A stretch of 64,000 bases of DNA from Chryseobacterium gilvum. Lineage in GTDB: Bacteria; Bacteroidota; Bacteroidia; Flavobacteriales; Weeksellaceae. The DNA lies in contig NZ_JAOTEN010000002.1 in NCBI RefSeq assembly GCF_025628965.1, forward strand, positions 434,001-498,000, given 5' to 3'. Below the pieces are notes generated by a model that had not been told where the DNA came from, searched no databases, and saw nothing but the letters and a program-made list of their open reading frames with translations. This document shows, piece after piece, positions 35,864 to 43,754 of the stretch. How positions within the stretch are numbered: the stretch's first letter is position 1; every line of letters begins with the position of its first letter. A program made the translations under genes and the position numbers.

Positions 35864-36407
35864 ATGATGAACGAACAACAAAAGAAAAAAATCAGCAAAT
35901 TCTTAAGCCTGGTCCTTCGACATCAGCCGGAAACCATCCGTTTAACATTAGATCAAAACGGTTGGGCGAACGTTAATGAATTAAGAGAAAAATGCTCGGA
36001 AAATAAAGTAGATTTTACCTTAGAAGAGCTGGATGAGATTGTTCAGACAAACAGTAAAAAAGGTTTACTTTTAACGAAAATAAAACAATGATCAGAGCAA
36101 ATCAAGGGCATTCAATTGATATTGATTTGGCTTTAATACCACAGAAACCACCAGAATTTTTGTATCACGGAACGGCGCAGAATAATATCGAATCTATTTT
36201 AGAACAGGGATTGAAAAAAGAAACCGTCAACATGTTCATTTAAGCCAGGATAAGAAAACCGCAACCCAAGTCGGGGCGCGTCACGGGAAACCGGTTATCC
36301 TAACCATTAGAACAGGAAAGATGTTTGAAGACGGGATTAAATTTTACATTTCAGAAAACGGAGTCTGGCTGACAGATTTTGTGGATGCAAAATATATTTC
36401 GGGATAA
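35864..36407 (+). pseudogene. kptA: RNA 2'-phosphotransferase KptA/Tpt1, two frameshifts
   Basis: KptA moves a 2'-phosphate from RNA to NAD, yielding ADP-ribose 1'',2''-cyclic phosphate. The reading starts normally (SKFLSLVLRHQPETIRLTLD, NGWANVNEL) and leaves frame at the six-A run 36056-36061. It continues one frame over with IRANQGHSIDIDL, FLYHGTAQNNIESILEQGL, and breaks again at the six-A run 36214-36219. The last part (TATQVGARHGKPVILTI to YISG) ends at 36407. Adding one A at each run gives exactly 182 codons. As it stands no full-length product can be made without frameshifting. Confidence 0.82.
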
Positions 36408-36421
36408 TTTAATTGTAGTGC

Positions 36422-36477
36422 TGTCATTCTGACGAAGGAAGGATCTCGACACAACAGATTCATACGTTAGAATGACA
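36422..36477. repeat. Small inverted-repeat element (MITE/REP-like)
   Basis: TGTCATTCTGACG at 36422-36434 and CGTTAGAATGACA at 36465-36477 are inverted copies matching at 12 of 13 positions, around a 30-bp core containing GAAGGAAGGATCTC. From memory, TGTCATTCTGACGAAGGAAG-like elements are scattered in Flavobacteriia. Only one copy is in this window. It sits between the broken kptA gene and the M14 peptidase gene. Confidence 0.55.
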
Positions 36478-36514
36478 AACTTTAAGTAATTTTAAAGCTC
36501 AAAATCCAACTTCC

Positions 36515-38239
36515 ATGAAATTGAAATACCTCTTCTTTTTTCTAAGTTCATCATTATTTTTAGCACAAAATAATTTTCAGACCCCTTTTGAAAAAGGAAA
36601 TGGAAATCAAACCGTTACGTATGACGAAATGAACTCGTATTATCAAAGCTTGGCGAAAAACTTTAATGAAATTCAATATCTTAAAAAAGGAGAAGATGAC
36701 AATGGAAAATCGATTTATGTTGTTGTGTATAATCCTTTTCCGGAAAAAGATTTAAATAAGCTCAGAAAAAATAAGGCAATTCTATTTATTAATAACGGAA
36801 TTCATCCCGGTGAACCCGACGGTATTGATGCGACCATGATGTTGATGCGGGATTTAGCAATAAAAAAAATTAAAACTCCGCAAAACTTTTTGATTGCTGC
36901 GATTTCTGCCTACAACGTCAGCGGAATGTTACATCGGGGCTCGTTTTCCAGAGCCAATCAAAACGGACCCGAACAATACGGTTTCAGAGGTAATGCCAGA
37001 AATTACGACTTAAACAGAGATTTCATTAAAGCAGATACAAAAAACGCAAGAAGCTTTCAGGAAATTTATCAATGGCTGAAACCGGATGTTTTCATAGATA
37101 ATCATGTAAGCAATGGCGCTGATTATCAATATACTTTCACCTATATTTCAACCTTCAAAGAACGTTTGGGAAATGTATTGGGAGACTATTTTTATCAGAA
37201 TTATCAGGCTAAAAATCTTGAAGATTTAAAAAAGCTCGGTTACGAAAGTACGCCGTATGTCAATATTCATGGTGATATTCCCGAAGTGGGTTTTGCCGCT
37301 TTTGAAGACTCACCGAGATATTCTACAGGATATACCACTTTATTTAATTCTTTGGGAACCGTTCCGGAAACACACATGCTTAAACCGTATAAGCAAAGAG
37401 TAGATGCGACGTACAAATATATGCTTGTCAACCTTCAGAATTTAGATAAAGAATATAAAAAGATAAAAGAGCTCCGGACTGAAAATTTAAAGCAATATCA
37501 AGCCGGAAAACAATACGGAATTCGCTGGAAGATAGATTCTACACAATTTTCTACGATGGATTTTAAAGGATATGAAGGGAAATATAAACCCAGTAATATT
37601 TCCGGAAAACCTAGATTGTTTTATGACAGAAATAAACCCTTCACGAAGAAAATAAAGTTGTTTACAACAGCAGTTCCTACGAGTTATATTACAATTCCGA
37701 AATATTATATAATTCCACAGTCGCAATATCGTGTCCTTGAAGAGTTCAAGAGAAACCAAATTCAAATGAAAGTGATTCCGAAAGACAGTACAATTGCGGT
37801 AGAATGTTATAAAATTAGCGATTTTAAAACGGCTAAAGGTCCATATGAAGGCCATTACACTCATTTTGAAACGACTGTTGATAAATTCAATGAAAATATA
37901 ACTTTTTCAGAAGGCGATTATATAGTTTCTACCGATCAGCAAGGCATAAAATATATTATTGAAACCCTTGAGCCTGAAGCATTAGACTCTTTTTTCAACT
38001 GGAATTTTTTCGACGGGATTTTGACCCAGAAAGAATATTATTCAGCCTATATTTTTGAAGATACCGCAGCAGAATTATTGCAAAAAGATCAGGTTTTAAA
38101 GCAAAAGTTCGAAGCTAAAAAAGCATCTGACAAGAAATTTGCGGATGATGGCGAAGCGCAGCTCGACTGGATATATAAAAACTCACCTTATTTTGAAGAG
38201 AAAACGTTCAGGCAGTATCCTGTTTACAGAATTTTATAA
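36515..38239 (+). CDS. M14 family zinc carboxypeptidase
   Basis: Secreted metallopeptidase of 574 residues with a signal peptide (about 1-18). The peptidase domain (about 35-330) has the zinc ligands His97 and Glu100 in NNGIHPGEPDG, the substrate-binding NYDLNRDFIK, the third ligand His197 in DVFIDNHVSNG, and the likely catalytic Glu in GTVPETHML. The C-terminal about 240 residues form an additional domain found in Bacteroidota homologues. Probably a periplasmic or extracellular peptide-trimming enzyme. Confidence 0.88.
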   Translation: MKLKYLFFFLSSSLFLAQNNFQTPFEKGNGNQTVTYDEMNSYYQSLAKNFNEIQYLKKGEDDNGKSIYVVVYNPFPEKDLNKLRKNKAILFINNGIHPGEPDGIDATMMLMRDLAIKKIKTPQNFLIAAISAYNVSGMLHRGSFSRANQNGPEQYGFRGNARNYDLNRDFIKADTKNARSFQEIYQWLKPDVFIDNHVSNGADYQYTFTYISTFKERLGNVLGDYFYQNYQAKNLEDLKKLGYESTPYVNIHGDIPEVGFAAFEDSPRYSTGYTTLFNSLGTVPETHMLKPYKQRVDATYKYMLVNLQNLDKEYKKIKELRTENLKQYQAGKQYGIRWKIDSTQFSTMDFKGYEGKYKPSNISGKPRLFYDRNKPFTKKIKLFTTAVPTSYITIPKYYIIPQSQYRVLEEFKRNQIQMKVIPKDSTIAVECYKISDFKTAKGPYEGHYTHFETTVDKFNENITFSEGDYIVSTDQQGIKYIIETLEPEALDSFFNWNFFDGILTQKEYYSAYIFEDTAAELLQKDQVLKQKFEAKKASDKKFADDGEAQLDWIYKNSPYFEEKTFRQYPVYRIL

Positions 38240-38243
38240 ATAA

Positions 38244-38272
38244 AAAAGACGCTTCGGATAGAGGCGTCTTTT
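38244..38272. terminator. Terminator between M14 peptidase and cupin genes
   Basis: Stem AAAAGACGC/GCGTCTTTT with an 11-base loop, placed between convergent genes with A/T tracts on both sides. Confidence 0.85.
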
Positions 38273-38278
38273 GTATTA

Positions 38279-39160
38279 TTATTTAGGCAATCCTTTCTTC
38301 AGGGCATAATGGGCTCTTTCAACTGCTTTTTTCTCTTTCCAGTCCATATATCTTTTTTTATAACGGGCTTTCATAAAATTATCAAAGTTTCTCTGAACCG
38401 TGAGATTCCATAAAGAATTGGCTTTTACGGCCCATGATTTATCCCATGCTCTAAGAGAAAGTGAAAAGCTGCCGTCCAGATATTTCATCCAGTGCCACCA
38501 TCCGGTAGGCATGAATAAGGTATCCCCATGTTCCAGAAAGCATTCTATACCCTCTACACCGTCTAAAGCGGGATATTTGGTAAAATCGGGATGTTCGATA
38601 TCATAATCTTCCAGCGCGTAAGTGGCATAAGGCAGTTTATAGAGACGCTCTTTCCATTTGTATTCAAAAAGGAGAACGTGTTTCCGGCCGTTGAAATGGG
38701 TATGGAAAATGTGAGCCAGGTCAATATCATAATGTAAAAAAGTTACAGAGCCTTTACCTCCGAAAAACATTCCCGGATATTTATCAAGAAAACCACCCAT
38801 CAATTCTTTTGGCGGAATATACTCGTCAAGCAGTTTTGAGGCATGTTTAATAGGATCAAAAAAGAAAATTCTGAGATCCGTCGGTTCTCTCTGGATCAGA
38901 TCAATATAATCTGCAAATTTCATTTCTGTAGTAGGTGCATTGATCGGAGCAGCAGGGTCAGCTTTGGCGCTGTCGTATAGAGGGACCGTTATATCTCCCA
39001 CCACTTCCTTCACATAATCCATCGTCCATTTTTGGTAAGCCGGCCATTTTTTGGCCATATTTTTAATAACGACTGGTCTTCTTGGCTTTAAATATTTTTC
39101 AAGAAATTCTTCTCTGGAAATATCATCAACAATATCTATAGGTTTTAAGATAACCCCCAT
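38279..39160 (-). CDS. Cupin-like (JmjC/FIH-type) protein
   Basis: The 293 residues match the Cupin_8 family of Fe(II)/2-oxoglutarate-dependent hydroxylase-like proteins. An N-terminal FLEKYLKPRRPVVIKNMAKKWPA segment is followed by the metal site HYDIDLAHIFHTHFNGRKHVLLF (His-x-Asp pattern) and a distal His in MPTGWWHWMKYL. Such proteins may hydroxylate proteins or small molecules; the substrate is unknown. The C-terminus is basic (ARYKKRYMDWKEKKAVERAH). A hairpin with a T-run lies about 100 bp upstream on the same strand. Confidence 0.82.
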   Translation of the reverse strand: MGVILKPIDIVDDISREEFLEKYLKPRRPVVIKNMAKKWPAYQKWTMDYVKEVVGDITVPLYDSAKADPAAPINAPTTEMKFADYIDLIQREPTDLRIFFFDPIKHASKLLDEYIPPKELMGGFLDKYPGMFFGGKGSVTFLHYDIDLAHIFHTHFNGRKHVLLFEYKWKERLYKLPYATYALEDYDIEHPDFTKYPALDGVEGIECFLEHGDTLFMPTGWWHWMKYLDGSFSLSLRAWDKSWAVKANSLWNLTVQRNFDNFMKARYKKRYMDWKEKKAVERAHYALKKGLPK

Positions 39161-39599
39161 TCTTATAAATTTTATGTTACAAAATTATTAAATAAATAGT
39201 TACTATAAATGATTTAATATTTTTTTAATCTATAACCATCATGATTTTAAGGGTAAAACATAAAAAAATGAGCCTTGAGATTCAAGACTCACTAAAACAC
39301 AAAATAGAGGACAAAAATCTCTATACTATATTATACCTTATATAATTCTGACTTTTAAGGAACAAATATATAAAAATATTTAAAAAAAACGAATAAAATA
39401 AATAAAATATAAACATTTATAACATTTTAATCTTATCAGATATTGTGAAATTCTTAAAAAAACTGAAGTAATCTATTCTGTAATATTATAACTATTTTTG
39501 TAGTGATAAAAAAGATGTTTAACTTTACCGGGTAAAAGTCATCTTTAATACGTGTAACAAAAAACGAAGACCGATTACTAATTACTCAAATAATAAAAT
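39161..39599. other. AT-rich intergenic region between divergent genes
   Basis: About 440 bp without a gene. It holds a minus-strand terminator-like hairpin (39262-39291) and, on the plus strand, a -7 element TATTTTTG at 39493-39500, roughly 100 bp before the barrel gene. The rest is A/T-rich with no ORF or RNA that I recognise. Confidence 0.6.
39262..39291 (-). terminator. Orphan terminator-like hairpin upstream of the cupin gene
   Basis: On the minus strand TGAGTCTTGA-ATC-TCAAGGCTCA forms a stem of 9 pairs with one mismatch, followed by seven T. No gene lies upstream of it on that strand, so it would end a short leader or small RNA transcript begun between 39292 and 39599. Confidence 0.5.
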
Positions 39600-42299
39600 A
39601 TGAAAAGAAAAATCTCCTTATTTCTCATGTTGTTTTTCTCGATACTTGCTTTTTCACAAAAGACAGTTTCGGGAAAAATTACAGATGAAGATGGCGTTGC
39701 GATTCCGAGTGCGAGTGTGACTATAGAAGAGCCAGGTAAAGATGCGATTCTTGCATACGGAATTACCAATTCAAAAGGTGAATATAAGGTAACCTTTACG
39801 ACCGCTGAACCCAATGTAGACCTGAAAGTAAAGGCGTTCAACCAAAAACCGCTCACAAGACAGATCAACAACAGTGATCAGAATTTAAATTTCAAACTGG
39901 ATTCTGAAGCGACCGAAATAAAGGAAGTACAGCTGAAAACGAAGATGATTACCGCAAGAGGAGACACCATTTCCTACGATTTGAAAGCCTTCGACAGCAA
40001 AAATGACCGTACTTTGGCCGATGTCATGAGAAAAATCCCCGGAATAGAAGTCAATACAGACGGAACCATTCTTTATCAGGGAAATGCCATCAACAAATTT
40101 TACGTCAACGGAAAAGATTTAATGGAAGGTGGCTACGGAACCATCAACAATTCTCTTCCAAAAGATGCCGTACAAAAAGTTGAAGTGCTTGAAAATCACC
40201 AGCCGGTAAAAATCTTGCAGGACAAAGTTCCTTCAGATGCTGCCGCTATTAATATCAAGCTGAAAAATTCTGTTACTATGACCGGAAGAGGCGAAGTTGG
40301 GGTAGGATTAGACCCTCTTCTGTGGAATATAAAACTTACGCCTATGTTTTTCGGACAGAAAAGCCAGTGGGTGGTAAACTATAAAACCAATAATGTCGGC
40401 GAGCAGGTAGAAAACGAAGGAAATATCTTAGCGTTCGGAAGCAGGTTTGAAGGAAGAAGAGTCAATGCATCTCAGAATGACTGGCTAAACGTAGAGAATG
40501 CAAATACCCCCAATCTTCCTGTTAAAAGATATTTAATGAACAGCGTGCATTATCTGTCTGCCAATTATCTTACCAATATTGATAAGAAAAAAGAATGGGA
40601 ACTGAAAGCCAATGCCAATTATACCAACAATTCGGTTGAAAGAGAAGCATACAGCCAGACCGACTATTTTGCGACATCACAATTTCCGGCATTTAGAGTA
40701 ACACAAAACACAGCCAATAATTTTTATACCAATAAAGCAAAAGGAGAGTTGATTTTTACGAAAAATGCCAAAAAAGGCTTTTTTAAGAATACCACCAGCT
40801 TTTCACAGTTCTGGAATGCAGACCGAGCCATCGTAGAAAGAACAGATGCCTTTACCGCAAGAAATGGGTATGAGGCTATTGAAGCTCCTACTACCTCTTT
40901 CCAGAATTCATTGAGCACCATTGTTCCCTGGAAAGAAAAAATGGTCAATGTATTATCATTTATAAGCTATCAGAATGACAAGCAGGTACTGGATGTTTCC
41001 CCGACTTCTTACCTGAATATTCCGGGACTAAATCCGGGGATTTACGCAGACGCAGTAAGACAGAACTTGCGTTTGAAAACTTTTGAAGCCAATCATTCTG
41101 CCAATATCGGGTTCTCCACAAAAGGCTGGACGTTTACGCCGGAAGTTGGATTAAATTTTAAAACAACAAATTTAAGATCGGTGTTGACTGATTTTCAGGA
41201 AGGAAGATATTTAGGTTACGGAGTTGCGTTCGATAATGATCTGAAATACACCACAGCAACCCCATACGGAAGTGTAGGAGTGAATTTTAAGAATGACTCA
41301 TGGATGTTGTATGCAAACTTCCCGGTAAACTCCAACAATATTAAAGCGGAAGACCCGTTACGAAACGTTTCAAAATCTGTGAACCAAGTAACTTTTGAGC
41401 CCAGCGTTTTTGCCCAGTACAGCTTTGCATCTTTCTGGAAAGCATCTGTAAATGCCAATGTCAATAATAATTTCGGAGAGGTAAATACTGCCTATTCAGG
41501 ATTTATTTTAACCTCACCAAACGGAATTAACGCGATGGACGCCGCAAACCCAATCCCTCAGAACAATACAAAATCTGCAGGAACGAGACTAGAGTATAGA
41601 AACCCGCTAAATAATATCTTTTTTAATGTAAACTACCGTTTCAGCGATGCCAGAAGAAACCTGATCTCAAATCCTACCAGAAATGCGGCCGGATACACTA
41701 TTTTAAGCTACAGAGAGTTAGAAAATCATTCTTTAAACAATGGGTATTCTGCAGAAGTAGGCAAATATTTCCCGAAGTTTAAAACCAATGCTTCCATAAG
41801 CTACAGCAATAATACGTCAAAGACTGATGCATTTTTAAATAATGATGCGTACACCAGCAAAAATAACGGGCAGTCTTTCGGGATTAAATTCAACAATACC
41901 TATTTCAGCTGGATGAGCATAGACTACAATGCAAGCATTACAAGAACGATGCAGACGAATAAAAGTGCTGTTACGCAGTTGAACAGCGAAAATTCCAGAA
42001 GCGGCTTTACCCATAATCTAGGGGCTTTCTTTTACCCTCTAGAAAATCATACTATTGGTTTCAGCTGGGATCAGGTCAATACAAATTCTGAAGAGAACAA
42101 CTACCGGAATGCTTTTTATGACCTGTCTTACCAATTTACATGGGCTAAAAAGAAGATTGATTTTGAACTGAAATGGATGAATATTGCCAACAGAAAAGTA
42201 TTTGAAACATACGATATATCAAGCAGTACGATTTCCTATACAAGAGTTATGCTGCGACCAAGCCAGGTGATGTTTACCGTTAAGTTTAATTTTAAATAA
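39600..42299 (+). CDS. Outer-membrane beta-barrel protein with carboxypeptidase-regulatory-like domain
   Basis: The 899 residues begin with a signal peptide (about 1-19). A CarboxypepD_reg-like beta-sandwich follows (about 22-100: VSGKITDEDGVAIPSASVTI). Then comes a TonB-receptor plug-like part (about 115-215: SYDLKAFDSKNDRTLADVMRKIPGIEV) and a large OMP_b-brl_3-type barrel of alternating strands ending VMFTVKFNFK, with a terminal aromatic residue. TonB-dependent transport is likely but the ligand is unknown. The GLPGLI gene that follows is a usual partner. Confidence 0.85.
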   Translation: MKRKISLFLMLFFSILAFSQKTVSGKITDEDGVAIPSASVTIEEPGKDAILAYGITNSKGEYKVTFTTAEPNVDLKVKAFNQKPLTRQINNSDQNLNFKLDSEATEIKEVQLKTKMITARGDTISYDLKAFDSKNDRTLADVMRKIPGIEVNTDGTILYQGNAINKFYVNGKDLMEGGYGTINNSLPKDAVQKVEVLENHQPVKILQDKVPSDAAAINIKLKNSVTMTGRGEVGVGLDPLLWNIKLTPMFFGQKSQWVVNYKTNNVGEQVENEGNILAFGSRFEGRRVNASQNDWLNVENANTPNLPVKRYLMNSVHYLSANYLTNIDKKKEWELKANANYTNNSVEREAYSQTDYFATSQFPAFRVTQNTANNFYTNKAKGELIFTKNAKKGFFKNTTSFSQFWNADRAIVERTDAFTARNGYEAIEAPTTSFQNSLSTIVPWKEKMVNVLSFISYQNDKQVLDVSPTSYLNIPGLNPGIYADAVRQNLRLKTFEANHSANIGFSTKGWTFTPEVGLNFKTTNLRSVLTDFQEGRYLGYGVAFDNDLKYTTATPYGSVGVNFKNDSWMLYANFPVNSNNIKAEDPLRNVSKSVNQVTFEPSVFAQYSFASFWKASVNANVNNNFGEVNTAYSGFILTSPNGINAMDAANPIPQNNTKSAGTRLEYRNPLNNIFFNVNYRFSDARRNLISNPTRNAAGYTILSYRELENHSLNNGYSAEVGKYFPKFKTNASISYSNNTSKTDAFLNNDAYTSKNNGQSFGIKFNNTYFSWMSIDYNASITRTMQTNKSAVTQLNSENSRSGFTHNLGAFFYPLENHTIGFSWDQVNTNSEENNYRNAFYDLSYQFTWAKKKIDFELKWMNIANRKVFETYDISSSTISYTRVMLRPSQVMFTVKFNFK

Positions 42300-42427
42300 A
42301 ATATAAAAACCGGTCTTCAAGAGACTGGTTTTTGTTTTTTAAATTAATGTGAGATTTTTACAAAAAAGATATCCTATTTCTGTAACAAAAGTGCACCGTC
42401 ACTTACTAATTATATAAATTTATTAAA

Positions 42428-43354
42428 ATGAAAAATTTTCTTTCCATATTTTTTATCGCAGTTTTTGCTTTTGCAAATGCTCAGGATTCTAAAGAAACGG
42501 CCAACCGATTTTTTTATGAATTGACTTTTAAGCCTAAAAAAGATTCAGCGAAGATCGAAAAAGTAATGACTGTTTTAGACATTACCAAACAAAAATCAGT
42601 GTACAGAGATTACACCATCATTGCGCAGGATTCTATGATAAAAGTGCAGATTGAAGCCATGCAGAAATCCGGTGTTTTTAAAGATATGTCGAAGTCAATC
42701 AGAATGCCGAAATTTTCAGAGAAAATCGATAAGTTTTACCCTGAAATGAAAGTGCTTTATATTGAAAGAGTCGCAAACGGATTCACACCTATCAATATCG
42801 GATACAGCGAGAATCTTAAATTCAACTGGAAGGTTTTAAACGAAAAGGAAAAAATAGGTGCTTATAATACCCAAAAGGCAACAGTGGATTTTGGTGGTAG
42901 AAAATGGACAGCGTGGTTCTCAACAGATCTTCCATTCCAGGACGGGCCGTATAAATTTTATGGATTGCCCGGGCTTATCGTAAAAATAGAAGACTCAGAA
43001 AAAAACTATTCTTGGGTATTGCAGGGCAATAAAAAAATTGAAAACTGGGAAGAAGTTTCGTATGCTGAAAAAGTTTCCGGGGGCAATGCAAAAGTAACGG
43101 AAGTGTCAAAAGAGAAATTCTATAAGACGTTTAATGATTTCAAAAAGGACCCTCTGGCAACAGCAAGACCTTACCTTAAGCCTGAAGTAATGTCACAGAA
43201 AATGCCGGGAAGTGATATGACCATTGGCGAGATGGTAAAAAATCAGGAAAAAATGTATAAAGACTTTTATAACTCAAACGACAATCCTGTGGAAAATAGA
43301 GAATTGCAGGTAGGAAACCTTGAAAAAGTAGGAAAAGAAAAAGATAAAAAATAA
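42428..43354 (+). CDS. GLPGLI family protein
   Basis: The 308 residues have a signal peptide (about 1-18, ending ANAQ) and the eponymous motif in FYGLPGLIVKIEDSEKNYSW, preceded by GGRKWTAWFSTDLPFQDGPYKF. The family is restricted largely to Bacteroidota, usually encoded beside OMP_b-brl_3 barrels as here (128 bp downstream), and is thought to be periplasmic; its job is not established. The C-terminus is a charged Lys/Glu/Asp-rich tail. Confidence 0.92.
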   Translation: MKNFLSIFFIAVFAFANAQDSKETANRFFYELTFKPKKDSAKIEKVMTVLDITKQKSVYRDYTIIAQDSMIKVQIEAMQKSGVFKDMSKSIRMPKFSEKIDKFYPEMKVLYIERVANGFTPINIGYSENLKFNWKVLNEKEKIGAYNTQKATVDFGGRKWTAWFSTDLPFQDGPYKFYGLPGLIVKIEDSEKNYSWVLQGNKKIENWEEVSYAEKVSGGNAKVTEVSKEKFYKTFNDFKKDPLATARPYLKPEVMSQKMPGSDMTIGEMVKNQEKMYKDFYNSNDNPVENRELQVGNLEKVGKEKDKK

Positions 43355-43383
43355 ACATTCAATTTTAACTTATTTATATTGTT

Positions 43384-43419
43384 AATAAACCCAAATACAG
43401 AAATGAGTTTGGGTTTATT
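43384..43419 (+). terminator. Terminator of the GLPGLI gene
   Basis: Perfect 12-bp stem AATAAACCCAAA/TTTGGGTTTATT with a 12-base loop, 29 bp after the stop. Confidence 0.85.
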
Positions 43420-43435
43420 TATGTCTAAAAATCTT

Positions 43436-43454
43436 ATTTAGATTAAATTTAAAT
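43436..43454 (+). promoter_or_regulatory. Operator-like palindrome upstream of feoAB
   Basis: ATTTAGATTAAATTTAAAT is a 19-bp imperfect palindrome (one mismatch per arm) ending 4 bp before the -7 element of the feo operon, so a bound protein would block the promoter. Its size and place fit a Fur or DtxR-type iron repressor site; the identity of the regulator is inferred. Confidence 0.45.
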
Positions 43455-43458
43455 AGCG

Positions 43459-43466
43459 TATATTTG
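43459..43466 (+). promoter_or_regulatory. -7 promoter element of the feo operon
   Basis: TATATTTG matches TAnnTTTG, 21 bp before the feoA start. Confidence 0.6.
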
Positions 43467-43487
43467 CAGATATAAAATTGGAGCAGT

Positions 43488-43754
43488 TTGAACCGCAAGG
43501 ATTTACATACACTAAGCAACTTTCCCAGAAATAAATCCGGGAAAATACTGGGCTATGATAATGATCATCTGAAAATGCCCAATAAAATCATAGAAATGGG
43601 GCTTTTACCTGAAACGGTATTCAGAATTCTGTACCAGGCTCCTTTCAGCGGGCCGCTTTATGTAGAATTTGGCGCGGAAAAAAGCCGCATCGCACTTCGC
43701 AAGGAAGAAGGAGATTATATCATTGTAGAAGATTGTATGGATGCAGCAAAATAA
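43488..43754 (+). CDS. feoA: FeoA family protein
   Basis: SH3-like cytosolic accessory of the ferrous iron transporter. The 88 residues begin at a TTG codon preceded by GGAG. The FeoA core is visible: IIEMGLLPETVFRILYQAPFSGPLYVEFGAEKSRIALRKEEGDYIIVE. It overlaps feoB by 14 bp, so translation is coupled. Likely iron-repressed through the palindrome upstream. Confidence 0.9.
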   Translation: MNRKDLHTLSNFPRNKSGKILGYDNDHLKMPNKIIEMGLLPETVFRILYQAPFSGPLYVEFGAEKSRIALRKEEGDYIIVEDCMDAAK

